This document shows, piece by piece, positions 56,120 to 64,000 of a stretch of DNA of 64,000 bases. The notes beneath the pieces are model-generated. The model saw nothing but the letters and a program-made list of their open reading frames with translations, had not been told where the DNA came from and ran no database searches. Both the position numbers and the translations under genes were made by a program. The stretch spans positions 1,364,001 to 1,428,000 of the forward strand of contig OY730298.1 of NCBI GenBank assembly GCA_963422595.1, read 5' to 3'. Each line of letters starts with the position of its first letter. The stretch's first letter is position 1. This DNA is from G963422595 sp963422595. GTDB lineage: Bacteria; Pseudomonadota; Gammaproteobacteria; UBA4575.

Positions 56120-56488
56120 AATAAAAAATTATCCCGAGTGGATTTAAAGCAAGATTTTATTAAATAAAACACGGGTATTAAAACAGAAGAGGGGCTTACC
56201 CTGACATTTTTTATATATATTTTAAAGTAGGCATTGTGCCACTACCTATAAGATAGACCAAGCTAAAATACGGCTCGATTTATGCTTGACGAATTAATGG
56301 TTTGGATAAACAAGCCTTAATCCAGCTAAAGAATACTTAAAGAATATCATTTAAGCAATGATCATAAGTAGTAACAAAAAAACTTAAGCAGATTTTGTAA
56401 CAAACTGACTGCTAGTTGATTGAAAATAATTTTAAGTGATAAATTAAGTTGAATTAGTACTTTTTAATATTATAATATTGCGTAAATT
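56120..56488. other. 369-base divergent promoter region
   Basis: Very AT-rich, between the tetraheme gene (minus) and the DUF302 gene (plus). It must hold promoters in both directions; no single one stands out. TTTTTAATATTATAATATTG just before the plus gene is a likely -10 region. Confidence 0.45.
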
Positions 56489-56509
56489 TTGAATTTCTGG
56501 CTCGTTAGC

Positions 56510-57748
56510 ATGAAAACTAAATTAACCTTATTTTTTGCTCTTAGTTTTAGTGTTTGGTCACTATCTACAAGCTATCAAACTGTATCTTCCAAATCAGATG
56601 CGCCTGTCGCAGACATGATTGATTATGGCAATTATTATATTGATTATGGCAATTATTATATAGATACCGTACTTCACGGAGATGCAACCTCAACAGATGA
56701 AAATAATGCGGGAGGCCAGGAACTTGTAGTCGAAGATGCTGCACCTAAAATCGAAGCCATCATTCTGGCAGACAGGTATAAAGCACAAGAAACAAGTGAC
56801 GATGATATAGAAGTTATGGTTAATGGGGAAAAGGACTTTGCAGTAACAGCAAATGATTTATTAACTCAAGAGAAAAATGTAGTTGCGACAGCCTCGTCCT
56901 CATCGTCAACTGAATCCATGTCTACACAGCATAATCCACATATGTACGGCATGTGGATACCTCCTGTGCAGAATGTTGCCGGATATCCATGGTTACCCTC
57001 AATATTTCATCCATTTTTCTGGATGCAGGCAATGATGAATCCAATGGTTAATTCTATGACACAGCCTCAGTCTATGGATGCCATGATGCGCACCATGGAC
57101 CCACGCTTAATGTTCGCCATGTTTGGCATACCCAACATTACATACGACAAGAACCAAGTACCCGATCAATTACCTGTCGCAAAAATTCCAGGATTTCCTA
57201 CACAAAGCTATCAATACTGGCCTAAAAATACAGTATCTAAAAATATATCAAGAGAAGCTAAGATGAATGCTTTCCAGACTGCCATGGCAATGAATCCTTT
57301 GTCCCTGCGTAATATGGTTAGCATGATGGCAGACAAGATGCCAGTGTCTGGGGACGTTTCGTGGAACGATGCTATTGAGGCAATGAAGCTACGCGCCAAT
57401 GAAGTAAATCTTAAATTTGTGGGTTCAAGCGCATTGTGGAAAGAAATTGAAGCGGTAACAGAGCAACCCTCCGCAAGAGTTGAAATATTTCGTTTTTGTG
57501 ATGCCGCAGTTGCACGTAAAATTTTAGACGAAGTTCCCGAATTTATTGTTTTTCTACCTTGTAAGATTGCTTTAGTAGAAGATGCAGATGGCAAGCTTTG
57601 GGTAATGACACTGGACTGGGATGTGAGCTGGATGGATTTTGCGCAAAATCCAAATAGTCATCTGGCTAAAGATTTACGCGCTGACGCAAAGAAAATTAGG
57701 GAAAATATTCGGTATATTATGGAAGGCGCCGCAACTGGGGAATTCTAA
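56510..57748 (+). CDS. Exported Met-rich protein with DUF302 domain
   Basis: 412 residues from ATG 56510 (MKTKLTLFFALSFSVWSLST), a signal peptide. Next comes a tandem IDYGNYY duplication (56618-56659), an acidic region, a middle segment rich in Met, Pro and aromatic residues (FFWMQAMMNPMVNSMTQPQS; MDAMMRTMDPRLMF), and a C-terminal DUF302-like domain (about 320-412; EIFRFCDAAVARKIL, FLPCKIALVED). The two cysteines FRFC and LPC may bind metal or sulfur. It belongs with the three other Met-rich proteins here. Function unknown. Confidence 0.65.
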   Translation: MKTKLTLFFALSFSVWSLSTSYQTVSSKSDAPVADMIDYGNYYIDYGNYYIDTVLHGDATSTDENNAGGQELVVEDAAPKIEAIILADRYKAQETSDDDIEVMVNGEKDFAVTANDLLTQEKNVVATASSSSSTESMSTQHNPHMYGMWIPPVQNVAGYPWLPSIFHPFFWMQAMMNPMVNSMTQPQSMDAMMRTMDPRLMFAMFGIPNITYDKNQVPDQLPVAKIPGFPTQSYQYWPKNTVSKNISREAKMNAFQTAMAMNPLSLRNMVSMMADKMPVSGDVSWNDAIEAMKLRANEVNLKFVGSSALWKEIEAVTEQPSARVEIFRFCDAAVARKILDEVPEFIVFLPCKIALVEDADGKLWVMTLDWDVSWMDFAQNPNSHLAKDLRADAKKIRENIRYIMEGAATGEF

Positions 57749-57819
57749 TCACATTTAAATCTAACCAAGTTATTATATCCACCGTATTTTAGCTTCATAA
57801 AAATGAAGGAGGTAGTGTT

Positions 57820-58551
57820 ATGTTATCGTTAAACAGGTTGATCCGGTTTACGTTACTCACGGTCTGTCTTTTTGTGGCTGGTATTAGCCTCAAAGCTGAA
57901 GAAGAGAAGGAGAATCAAGCTGCGCACCCAAGTTGGGAAGGCATGACTTCTTCAATGGAAAAATCCATGGATCCTAATATTTGGTCGCAAATGATGGCTA
58001 CGATGATGGATCCACAAAAGTCATCGCCCATTGCTACATGTGTGTTATGTCATGAAAGTGAAGACATGGCACGATATCAAAAAGACTTTGGCCCAATGAT
58101 GGAAGCGATGTGGCAACCTTATAAGGCTATGATGAATCCACATATGATGTCATCAATGATGAATCCAAATGTCTATACGAACATGATGGGCCCCATGATG
58201 AATCCAGCAATGTATATGAACATGATGAACCCGATGATGGGTATGCTGGGACCCATGATGGGCATGGGAGGGGGTGGTATGATGAATCCAGCAATGTATA
58301 TGAACATGATGTATCCGATGATGGGTATGCTGGGACCCATGATGGGCATGGGAGGGGGTAGTATGATGAATCCAGCAATGTATATGAACATGATGAACCC
58401 AATGATGGGTGGCATGGGTATGCATGGCGGTAGTCCGATGGGTCAGATGCCGGGTGGGCAAATGATAAACCCTAAGCAGTATGAAGAATGGTTTGCTCAA
58501 TGGAGCGAAATGATGAAAAACTTTGCCCCACAAACACAACAAAGTGAGTAG
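57820..58551 (+). CDS. Met-rich repeat cytochrome-like exported protein
   Basis: 243 residues; strong ribosome site GGAGG before the ATG; signal peptide to about 26. One haem c site CVLCH near 68-72, preceded by SMDPNIWSQMMATMMDPQ. From 105 on, repeats such as MMNPAMYMNMMNPMMGML; the gene holds 84-base tandem units starting at 58195, 58279 and 58363. Ends with INPKQYEEWFAQWSEMM. More than a fifth of the residues are Met. Possible roles are metal (copper) or sulfur handling, electron transfer, or oxidant scavenging; none is proven. Confidence 0.7.
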   Translation: MLSLNRLIRFTLLTVCLFVAGISLKAEEEKENQAAHPSWEGMTSSMEKSMDPNIWSQMMATMMDPQKSSPIATCVLCHESEDMARYQKDFGPMMEAMWQPYKAMMNPHMMSSMMNPNVYTNMMGPMMNPAMYMNMMNPMMGMLGPMMGMGGGGMMNPAMYMNMMYPMMGMLGPMMGMGGGSMMNPAMYMNMMNPMMGGMGMHGGSPMGQMPGGQMINPKQYEEWFAQWSEMMKNFAPQTQQSE

Positions 58552-58604
58552 TTAGAGTATGTATACTTTGCATGCAGGGCTGCCACGCGCAAGCTAATAT
58601 CTGA

Positions 58605-58683
58605 TCGCAATGACGAGGGTGGTAATACTGCTTTACAGGATGTCATCCCCTTTCGCAGTAGTGAAATATCCCTGTCATTGCGA
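58605..58683. repeat. Inverted repeat, MITE-like palindrome
   Basis: TCGCAATGAC (58605-58614) is perfectly complementary to GTCATTGCGA (58674-58683), with 59 bases between. The word GTCATTGCGAG is a common end of small palindromic repeats in several bacteria. Fills the gap between two Met-rich genes. Confidence 0.55.
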
Positions 58684-58789
58684 GTATGATAAAGCGGTTT
58701 GGTATCCTTTTGGTTTGGTATCCTTTTAATGAGGAAGTGCCTAAATTTTGTTGATGCATCGACTCTTCAACTTGTAGAGAATAATAGTC

Positions 58790-59440
58790 ATGAGCAAGTT
58801 TTTTAAACAAGCTTTATTTCTAATACCAGTTGCCGTTATCGTTTCGGCTCCAGTGGTACTTCATTTAAAAAATACAAGTGCGAAACACGTAAAAAGCTCC
58901 TATACTACAGATGAAAATTACAGCACTCCCACGTTTTCTGGTACAGCTTCCTTTAGCGCATTGGGTATAAAAAAAGATCCCGCAATGCAAGAGCCATTTT
59001 CTAGTGAAGATATGTTTGGAATGACATATTCAATAAGAAAATCAATGGATCCAAATACCTGGATGCAGATAATGATAAGTATGATGAATCCACACGGGAC
59101 ATCTCCAGAAGCAATGTGCGCTGCCTGTCATCGTGGTAAGGACTTGGTTCGCTATCAAAAACAGTTTGGCCCGATGCTGCAATTACCTTGGAACCAGTAT
59201 AAGACTATGATGGATCCCCACGCAGTAGGTTCCATGACAAATCCAACAACAATGATGCAGATGATGCACCAGATAATGGCAATGCCTATGCAAATAATAG
59301 CACCCATGATGAATGGCAATCTAAGGTTGGATTCACATATACCTACTGATCTTCCTGGCACCATTCCAAATGTAATGGGCCCTAAACAATATGAGGAATG
59401 GTATAACAAGCAACAGAAAAAGCTTGAGCAAAACCAATGA
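58790..59440 (+). CDS. Met-rich monoheme exported protein, paralogue
   Basis: 216 residues; N-terminal hydrophobic helix (about 6-25) as anchor or signal. Same plan as the previous gene: KSMDPNTWMQIMISMMNPHG, then CAACH near 104-108 with VRYQKQFGPMLQ, then a shorter Met-rich part and GPKQYEEWYNKQ at the end. No internal 84-base repeats. A duplicate that has kept the haem site. Confidence 0.7.
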   Translation: MSKFFKQALFLIPVAVIVSAPVVLHLKNTSAKHVKSSYTTDENYSTPTFSGTASFSALGIKKDPAMQEPFSSEDMFGMTYSIRKSMDPNTWMQIMISMMNPHGTSPEAMCAACHRGKDLVRYQKQFGPMLQLPWNQYKTMMDPHAVGSMTNPTTMMQMMHQIMAMPMQIIAPMMNGNLRLDSHIPTDLPGTIPNVMGPKQYEEWYNKQQKKLEQNQ

Positions 59441-59544
59441 TATATTTAAGTTGATCAAATTACATACGACACAATTTTCTTCGATGTACTCATGCTTATG
59501 CGCTGGTATAATTCGCTGCCCTTATAAAACACCGAAGTGATATC

Positions 59545-60690
59545 GTGGAAGAACTATCTAATCTCCAATTAATTGCCTTGTTAGGTTTTGTAATCGCCAT
59601 TGTGTTTGGTTTTGTTGGCAACAAGACTCATTATTGCTCTATGGGTGCGATTAGCGACGTTGTCAATATGGGATCAAAAGGGCGTTTAGGATCATGGTTT
59701 TTTGCGATAGGCATAGCCATTCTTGGCGCACAGTTTTTATTTATTCAAGGCTTAGTAGATTTAAATGCCTCAATTTATTTGTCTCCAAACCTATATTTAC
59801 TTAGCTATATATTAGGTGGGATGTTATTTGGTATCGGTATGACGCTTGCGGCAGGGTGTGGGCAACGTAATTTAGTAAGGCTTGGTGGTGGTAATTTGAA
59901 AGCATTGGTTGTTGTTTTGGTTCTGGGTGTTACTGCCTATATGACGATGCGGGGATTGTTAGCGGTTATAAGGTTAAATTGGATATATACAATCAATGCT
60001 GATTTAACGAGCTATGGAATCAATAACCAAAGCATTTTTAGTTATGTAGGCATACTTTTTAATATAGAAGATATAAGCTGGCTTAGAAAGATTGGAGGGT
60101 GGCTCATAGCCTTTGGATTTATTGCTTATGCATTGAAACATAAAGAATTTAGGACAAGCTTTAACAATGTCTTAGCTGGCCTTGTAATCGGTGGATGTAT
60201 TGTTGCAGCCTGGTATGTAACAGGCTATATCGGTCAAGACGATTTTGATCCTGTTACCCCACAAGGTATGGCTTTTATAGGTCCAACGGGTAATACTATT
60301 AGCTATTTAATGACGTTTACAGGTGCTGAAATTAATTTTGGTATTGCTGTAGCATTAGGAATGGTCACGGGCTCTTTTTTGTATGCGGTTGTCTCTGGCA
60401 ATTTCAGAATCGAAACATTTAGCAATAAATCAGAAATGGTGAGTCATTTAATCGGTGCTATATTAATGGGATTTGGTGGAGTACTTTCATTTGGGTGCAC
60501 TATAGGCCAAGGCGTTACGGGGATGTCTACTTTAGCTATGGGATCTATTTTAACTCTGATCGCCATTATTTTTGGTAGCGCATTAACGATGAAGGTACAA
60601 TATCACATGCTGGATGAAAAACGATTCATGGTTGCCTTGTTCACAGCACTTGGAGAGCTGCTCCTACCATGGAAGAAGCAAGCCGCTTAA
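59545..60690 (+). CDS. YeeE/YedE-family sulfur transporter
   Basis: 381 residues from GTG 59545, about nine or ten membrane helices. Family motifs are seen: FGFVGNKTHYCSMGAISD near 20-37, GMTLAAGCGQRNLVRLGGG near 98-116, and a C-terminal repeat GGVLSFGCTIGQGVTGMSTL near 315-334, with the Cys in each that relay thiosulfate in TsuA. Likely imports thiosulfate or another sulfur compound. Context with soxYZ supports this. Confidence 0.85.
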   Translation: MEELSNLQLIALLGFVIAIVFGFVGNKTHYCSMGAISDVVNMGSKGRLGSWFFAIGIAILGAQFLFIQGLVDLNASIYLSPNLYLLSYILGGMLFGIGMTLAAGCGQRNLVRLGGGNLKALVVVLVLGVTAYMTMRGLLAVIRLNWIYTINADLTSYGINNQSIFSYVGILFNIEDISWLRKIGGWLIAFGFIAYALKHKEFRTSFNNVLAGLVIGGCIVAAWYVTGYIGQDDFDPVTPQGMAFIGPTGNTISYLMTFTGAEINFGIAVALGMVTGSFLYAVVSGNFRIETFSNKSEMVSHLIGAILMGFGGVLSFGCTIGQGVTGMSTLAMGSILTLIAIIFGSALTMKVQYHMLDEKRFMVALFTALGELLLPWKKQAA

Positions 60691-60718
60691 ATCTTATCAA
60701 TGGATTAGTCTTATCTTG

Positions 60719-61033
60719 TTATTCAATTATTACTTCACCGGACCCCGACTCTCCTTTATTATCTGTCCAACTTATTTTAATTTTGTCTCCGGGCTTGCCA
60801 CCTTCAAACTTAAATGACCAATAGGGGTTCTTAGATACCCCAGTTCCCCAATCAGCAGAAATAATAACTTCACCATTTAATTCAGCCTTTATTTCTCTAA
60901 TAAAATGAGCAGGAATTAGCTCATTCGTTTCTTTGTCTCTCCTGCTACCAGATTCCATCGCATGATAAATAAGTGCTTTTACAATCGTAACACCGCCTTT
61001 GACCTTTGCTCTAACCTTCATTTTTTTAGGCAT
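60719..61033 (-). CDS. soxZ: Sulfur-oxidation protein SoxZ
   Basis: 104 residues, immunoglobulin-like fold; KVRAKVKGGVTIVKALIYHAM, HFIREIKAELNGE and FKFEGGKPGDKIKISWTDN match SoxZ. Forms the SoxYZ carrier on which thiosulfate sulfur is oxidised in the periplasm. 18 bases after soxY. SoxXA and SoxB are not in the window. Confidence 0.93.
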   Translation of the reverse strand: MPKKMKVRAKVKGGVTIVKALIYHAMESGSRRDKETNELIPAHFIREIKAELNGEVIISADWGTGVSKNPYWSFKFEGGKPGDKIKISWTDNKGESGSGEVIIE

Positions 61034-61051
61034 TGTATTTTCCTTTGATTT

Positions 61052-61510
61052 TTACGTACAACCACCAGTAGTTACTTTTACCGTGCTTTTGCTGGTATAT
61101 AATTTGCCATTCGATTTTACAATGGCAACCACATGAGATGTCTTGCTTAACTTGATGCGAGTGGATACGAACGGCTTTGATTTACCATGGAAATGAAATC
61201 GTGAAATCCAAGGTCTGGGATTTTTATCACCAAATATACTAATCCATTCCACATTATCCAGATCCGTAGAGATTTTGACGGGAACTGTGGAACCGTTTTC
61301 TGCAATTTCTGGTACATCAAGCATTACGTGGCTTTCGGCCATTTCCTGGTCACCAATTAGCCCTATCAAAGCGTCTTTATATTTTGTCTCTCCAAAAGCG
61401 GCAGCTGGCCATTCGGCAAGAGTGTTATGGGATAGTAGGTTTTTCCCTAATATTGTTAGCAACCCTGCAAAAAGACCATGTTGAATAAAGCTTCTTCTTG
61501 AAATTTTCAT
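61052..61510 (-). CDS. soxY: Sulfur carrier protein SoxY
   Basis: 152 residues: twin-arginine signal ISRRSFIQHGLF, then the SoxY domain (VMLDVPEIAENGSTVPVKIS). The swinging arm ends TTGGCT; the substrate Cys is the next-to-last residue, instead of the usual GGCGG ending. SoxZ follows. Carries covalent sulfur intermediates. Confidence 0.92.
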   Translation of the reverse strand: MKISRRSFIQHGLFAGLLTILGKNLLSHNTLAEWPAAAFGETKYKDALIGLIGDQEMAESHVMLDVPEIAENGSTVPVKISTDLDNVEWISIFGDKNPRPWISRFHFHGKSKPFVSTRIKLSKTSHVVAIVKSNGKLYTSKSTVKVTTGGCT

Positions 61511-61660
61511 GTATCCCTCATGTTTACCGTTAAAATCTATAAATATAAAATAGTTTACCTAATCTGTCAGCACATTAGCAAAGTAGTCAATTGGGCGATA
61601 TTTTATCATACGAGTTCCCGTTAATTTGTCTAAGAAGGTTAAATATCTTAATTTGAATGC

Positions 61661-62326
61661 TTATATCATTGATTTGAGTTCTGATAAATTTTTGATTTCA
61701 AAATCTGCTTTGTATGGAAGATGCTCAGGTGTGCGATTATAGCGATTGATCCATACGGAATATAGTCCATAAGAAGTAGCACCAGCAATATCCCAGGAGT
61801 TAGAAGAAATAAAACAGATTCTATTACGTGGCAAAGCAAGCTGTTCCTCAACAAATTCATATACGGCAGGGGAGGGTTTGTACGCACCGACTTGTTCAGT
61901 TGAATAAATTCTGTCCAGTAACTTATCGATAGCTGCATGTTTTACGGTGGCACTGAGTTTCTGAGGCGAACCATTAGAGAGTATTGCTGTTTGTATACCA
62001 TTTCCTTTGAGCGTTATAAGAACTTCTCTCACGTCTGGATAGCAGTCTAATTTTGAATGTGTTTCTAGGATATTTTTCTTGACTGCCTCATCATTTACGC
62101 CATATACATCGCAGGCAAAATCAAGAGCATATTTCCGAATTGTTTCATAACTAGTATGGCGATTCATTAAGCTTAATTGTGACGAATATTGCAGTCGTTT
62201 GGCTCTCCAAAGCTTATATATGACAAGGGCGTTTTTACCAAGTTGATTACGATATTCCTCAAATGGCAAGTAAGTATCTAAAAGAGCGCCGTAGGCATTA
62301 AATACACATGCTTTAATTTTTTTCAT
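61661..62326 (-). CDS. HAD-family protein (haloacid dehalogenase type II-like), nucleophile missing
   Basis: 221 residues from ATG 62326 (MKKIKACVFNAYGALLDTYL), chosen because GAGGA lies 9 bases upstream. Motif II is AILSNGSP near 113, the Lys is in GAYKPSPAVYEF near 145 and motif IV is FISSNSWDIAGA near 170. Motif I reads FNAYGALLD where the family has FDAYGTLFD, so the catalytic Asp is Asn. It is then unlikely to be an active dehalogenase or phosphatase, unless repurposed. Codes normally otherwise. Confidence 0.8.
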   Translation of the reverse strand: MKKIKACVFNAYGALLDTYLPFEEYRNQLGKNALVIYKLWRAKRLQYSSQLSLMNRHTSYETIRKYALDFACDVYGVNDEAVKKNILETHSKLDCYPDVREVLITLKGNGIQTAILSNGSPQKLSATVKHAAIDKLLDRIYSTEQVGAYKPSPAVYEFVEEQLALPRNRICFISSNSWDIAGATSYGLYSVWINRYNRTPEHLPYKADFEIKNLSELKSMI

Positions 62327-62677
62327 GCTTAGCTTCCTCGTTTTAAATACCAAAAAATTATGAATAGAGTAAGGTTGACTATATTGTATTTAGCTAGCTT
62401 ATCTGGTTAGCATAATTTTTTCTTGTTACTTTGTGGAATAAATACTTGAACATGTTTTTTCATGGAGCGCCTGCAATTAGTATGAGGCAATATTTAACAT
62501 GGATAAATAGGTTGACCAAGTGTATGAAGAAGCTCATACAAAATAAACGCGCTTAGCAAAAAAGTCCTGGACTTTACGACCAAGGCTTTTATGAGGGGGT
62601 GTAGTTTCTACTCCAGTTCCTGAGAGTCAAAGACATCCCAATTGCGTCCTGCAAAACTAATCTATTTTAACGCTTAT
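62327..62677. other. 351-base AT-rich gap
   Basis: Nothing coding. A GTAGTTTCTACTCC word near 62600 can form a short hairpin; otherwise no signal seen. Confidence 0.4.
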
Positions 62678-63283
62678 TTATTTAGTGTTTGTAGCATCTG
62701 CAACTATGGGTGCTGCAAACATAGCCTCAAACATTTTCTGATAGGTCTTGGGGTCCATCATCCACGTTGAACTTTCTTGTTGCCATGTGGAATCCATTAG
62801 TCTATACATCGGTTGATAGAACTGAGGATCCATCGAAGCAGTCATCCATTGCATGTAAAAGGCAGGGTTCATGTATGCATACATGAATTTGTACGTTTGT
62901 GGATTCATCGAAGCCGTCATCCAATTAGTGTATATCTGAGGATTTATGAACTGAGTAAATGCGTTCATCATTTTGGCTGGATTGCTTATGCCTGTCATCC
63001 ACACGTTCCACTGCTTGGGCTCCATTGAGCATTGCATCATCGCTTGTGTGGTTTGTGGGTTATTTACTAATGCCATCAATTCCGCAAATTTAGCTGGATC
63101 CGCCATGGTAGTAGCCATTACTTCAAGATCTGTAAACGCAGCTGGAATATTGCAACCAGAAGATGCAGATTCTTTATATTTTTGTGTTTGGCTTTTTTCA
63201 AGGTCACTAAATACCGGTGAGATGTAGAATGAGAGAACACTAAATAATAATGTTGCTAATATTGTTGTCTTAGATAGTTTCAT
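62678..63283 (-). CDS. Met-rich exported protein without haem motif
   Basis: 201 residues from ATG 63283 (AGGA 10 bases before). Signal peptide MKLSKTTILATLLFSVLSFY. Repeats of the kind MNPQTYKFMYAYMNPAFYMQ and WMTASMDPQFYQPMYRLMD from about 85, a regular M-D/N-P-x-x-(Y/F) spacing of 12-20 residues. Two Cys (near 46 and 82) but no CxxCH. Fourth member of the Met-rich set in this sulfur region. Confidence 0.65.
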   Translation of the reverse strand: MKLSKTTILATLLFSVLSFYISPVFSDLEKSQTQKYKESASSGCNIPAAFTDLEVMATTMADPAKFAELMALVNNPQTTQAMMQCSMEPKQWNVWMTGISNPAKMMNAFTQFINPQIYTNWMTASMNPQTYKFMYAYMNPAFYMQWMTASMDPQFYQPMYRLMDSTWQQESSTWMMDPKTYQKMFEAMFAAPIVADATNTK

Positions 63284-63467
63284 AACCACTTTCCTATAAT
63301 AAAATATTAATAATATAAGAATATAATAATATATTTTTTAACATGTGTTAACAGATAATTTTGATGTATCTATAAATTTTACATTGGTAGGATATGATGG
63401 TAAATTAATCAATATTTTAAACTTCGCATAATATATATTATGTTAAATAAAATGGTTTCGGTCAGAT

Positions 63468-64000
63468 ATGCCAAAATTGTCTGTCATTATTCCTGTGCTT
63501 AATGAAGAATACTTTCTTGCTAAACAGCAAGAAATATATAAATTCTTCCTTAAGCAAGGCCATGAAGTTATTATTGTAGATGGTGGTAGTTCAGATAAAA
63601 CTGTACAAATCGCTGGTCTAATTGGCTGTAAGATATTTATCACAAAACCAGCACGTGGCCACCAATTGCATTTTGGTGCTAAACAGAGCTTAAATGAAAT
63701 CCTCTTGTTTCTACACGCTGATACATTTTTACCTCAAAATGCTATTAAACTAATTTGTATTGCACTTACTTCTGCTGCCAATTATTGGGGTCGATTTGAT
63801 ATATCTTTCTCTAGTTCAAAGTTGATTTTTCAAATTATTGCGTGGTTTATGAATAAACGTAGTTGTCTATCTGGAATCGTGACAGGAGACCACGCGTTAT
63901 TTGTAAAAAGAGCAAGCTATTTTAGTTGTGGTGGATTTCCCGATTATCCAATTATGGAAGATATCGAGATTAGTAAACGCCTTAAGAAGATCGCTTCCCC
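63468..64000 (+). CDS. Family 2 glycosyltransferase, partial at window end
   Basis: Starts at ATG 63468 (MPKLSVIIPVLNEEYFLAKQ) and is open to the end of the window (177 codons seen). EVIIVDGGSSDKT near 35-47 and LLFLHADTFLPQNA near 82-95 are the nucleotide-sugar motifs; GDHALFVKRASYFSCGGF and IMEDIEISKRLKK follow. It resembles the GT2 subgroup annotated as selenodomain-associated transferase 2. 3' end missing. Confidence 0.85.
   Translation, partial: MPKLSVIIPVLNEEYFLAKQQEIYKFFLKQGHEVIIVDGGSSDKTVQIAGLIGCKIFITKPARGHQLHFGAKQSLNEILLFLHADTFLPQNAIKLICIALTSAANYWGRFDISFSSSKLIFQIIAWFMNKRSCLSGIVTGDHALFVKRASYFSCGGFPDYPIMEDIEISKRLKKIAS

Noticed and set aside
58127..58542. Three overlapping minus-strand frames opposite the Met-rich gene (HHVHIHCWIHH, MFIYIAGFI)
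   Set aside because: They only mirror the ATG-rich repeats of the real gene; no start signals and no independent composition.
62590..62640. GTAGTTTCTACTCC resembling the CRISPR repeat stem
   Set aside because: Only a few bases match the repeat (TTTCTACT); the rest of the repeat is missing, so it is not a stray repeat.

Overview
The window reads as a contig from a chemolithotrophic, sulfur-oxidising gammaproteobacterium that I cannot place to genus. The core gene order is gammaproteobacterial (infB-rbfA-truB-rpsO-pnp; glyA-nrdR-ribD-ribE ... ribH-nusB-thiL-pgpA; long single-chain purL; gltX followed by tRNA-Ala and, further on, tRNA-Glu). The right-hand quarter carries flavocytochrome c sulfide dehydrogenase (fccAB), soxYZ, a YeeE/YedE sulfur transporter and a DsrE-like protein.

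Layout. 1-7.0 kb: translation/RNA-decay operon (infB, rbfA, truB, rpsO, pnp), then msrB. 7.0-10.5 kb: a small redox group (mini-ferredoxin, GST-like protein, 2Fe-2S ferredoxin-reductase, two small membrane proteins) separated by a recurring intergenic repeat. 10.5-12.5 kb: an AT-rich type II restriction-modification cassette (controller, methylase, nuclease) lying just beyond the 3' end of a tmRNA gene (minus strand). 13-22 kb: purL, an outer-membrane barrel protein, glyA, nrdR, ribD, ribE. 22.0-35.7 kb: a defence island that splits the riboflavin operon between ribE and ribH. It holds a fused HsdM-HsdS, DUF3644 protein, GIY-YIG-like protein, HTH-Panacea antitoxin with a short toxin, a TOPRIM + ABC-ATPase pair of PARIS/split-OLD type, an integrase relic, a single-chain restriction-methylase and HsdR. 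Three leftover hsdS 3' ends punctuate the cargo genes. 35.9-38.3 kb: ribH, nusB, thiL, pgpA. 38.4-40.8 kb: a polytopic membrane protein with the remnant of a paralogue, then a non-coding stretch with a good sigma70 promoter and repeats. 40.8-50.9 kb: gltX, tRNA-Ala, a complete type V CRISPR-Cas locus, an outer-membrane protein and tRNA-Glu. 51-64 kb: DsrE-like protein, a decayed HSP90-like ATPase gene, fccBA, a tetraheme NapC/NirT cytochrome, a family of Met-rich exported proteins (two with one haem c motif, one with a DUF302 domain), YeeE/YedE transporter, soxYZ, a HAD protein lacking its nucleophile, and the start of a glycosyltransferase.

The most exciting part is the type V locus at 42.36-49.35 kb. 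Its only intact effector (1238 residues) has the Cas12a-type start and split RuvC motifs, but a four-cysteine zinc ribbon between RuvC-II and RuvC-III, as in Cas12a2, the RNA-triggered abortive-infection nuclease. Directly in front of it lies a 236-bp scar containing the first ~19 codons of a cas12a gene joined out of frame to its last ~58 codons. The locus therefore apparently had Cas12a followed by Cas12a2 and has lost Cas12a by internal deletion, while keeping cas4-cas1-cas2 and a 17-repeat array with Cas12a-type repeats. If right, this is a natural Cas12a2-only immune system with its own adaptation genes.
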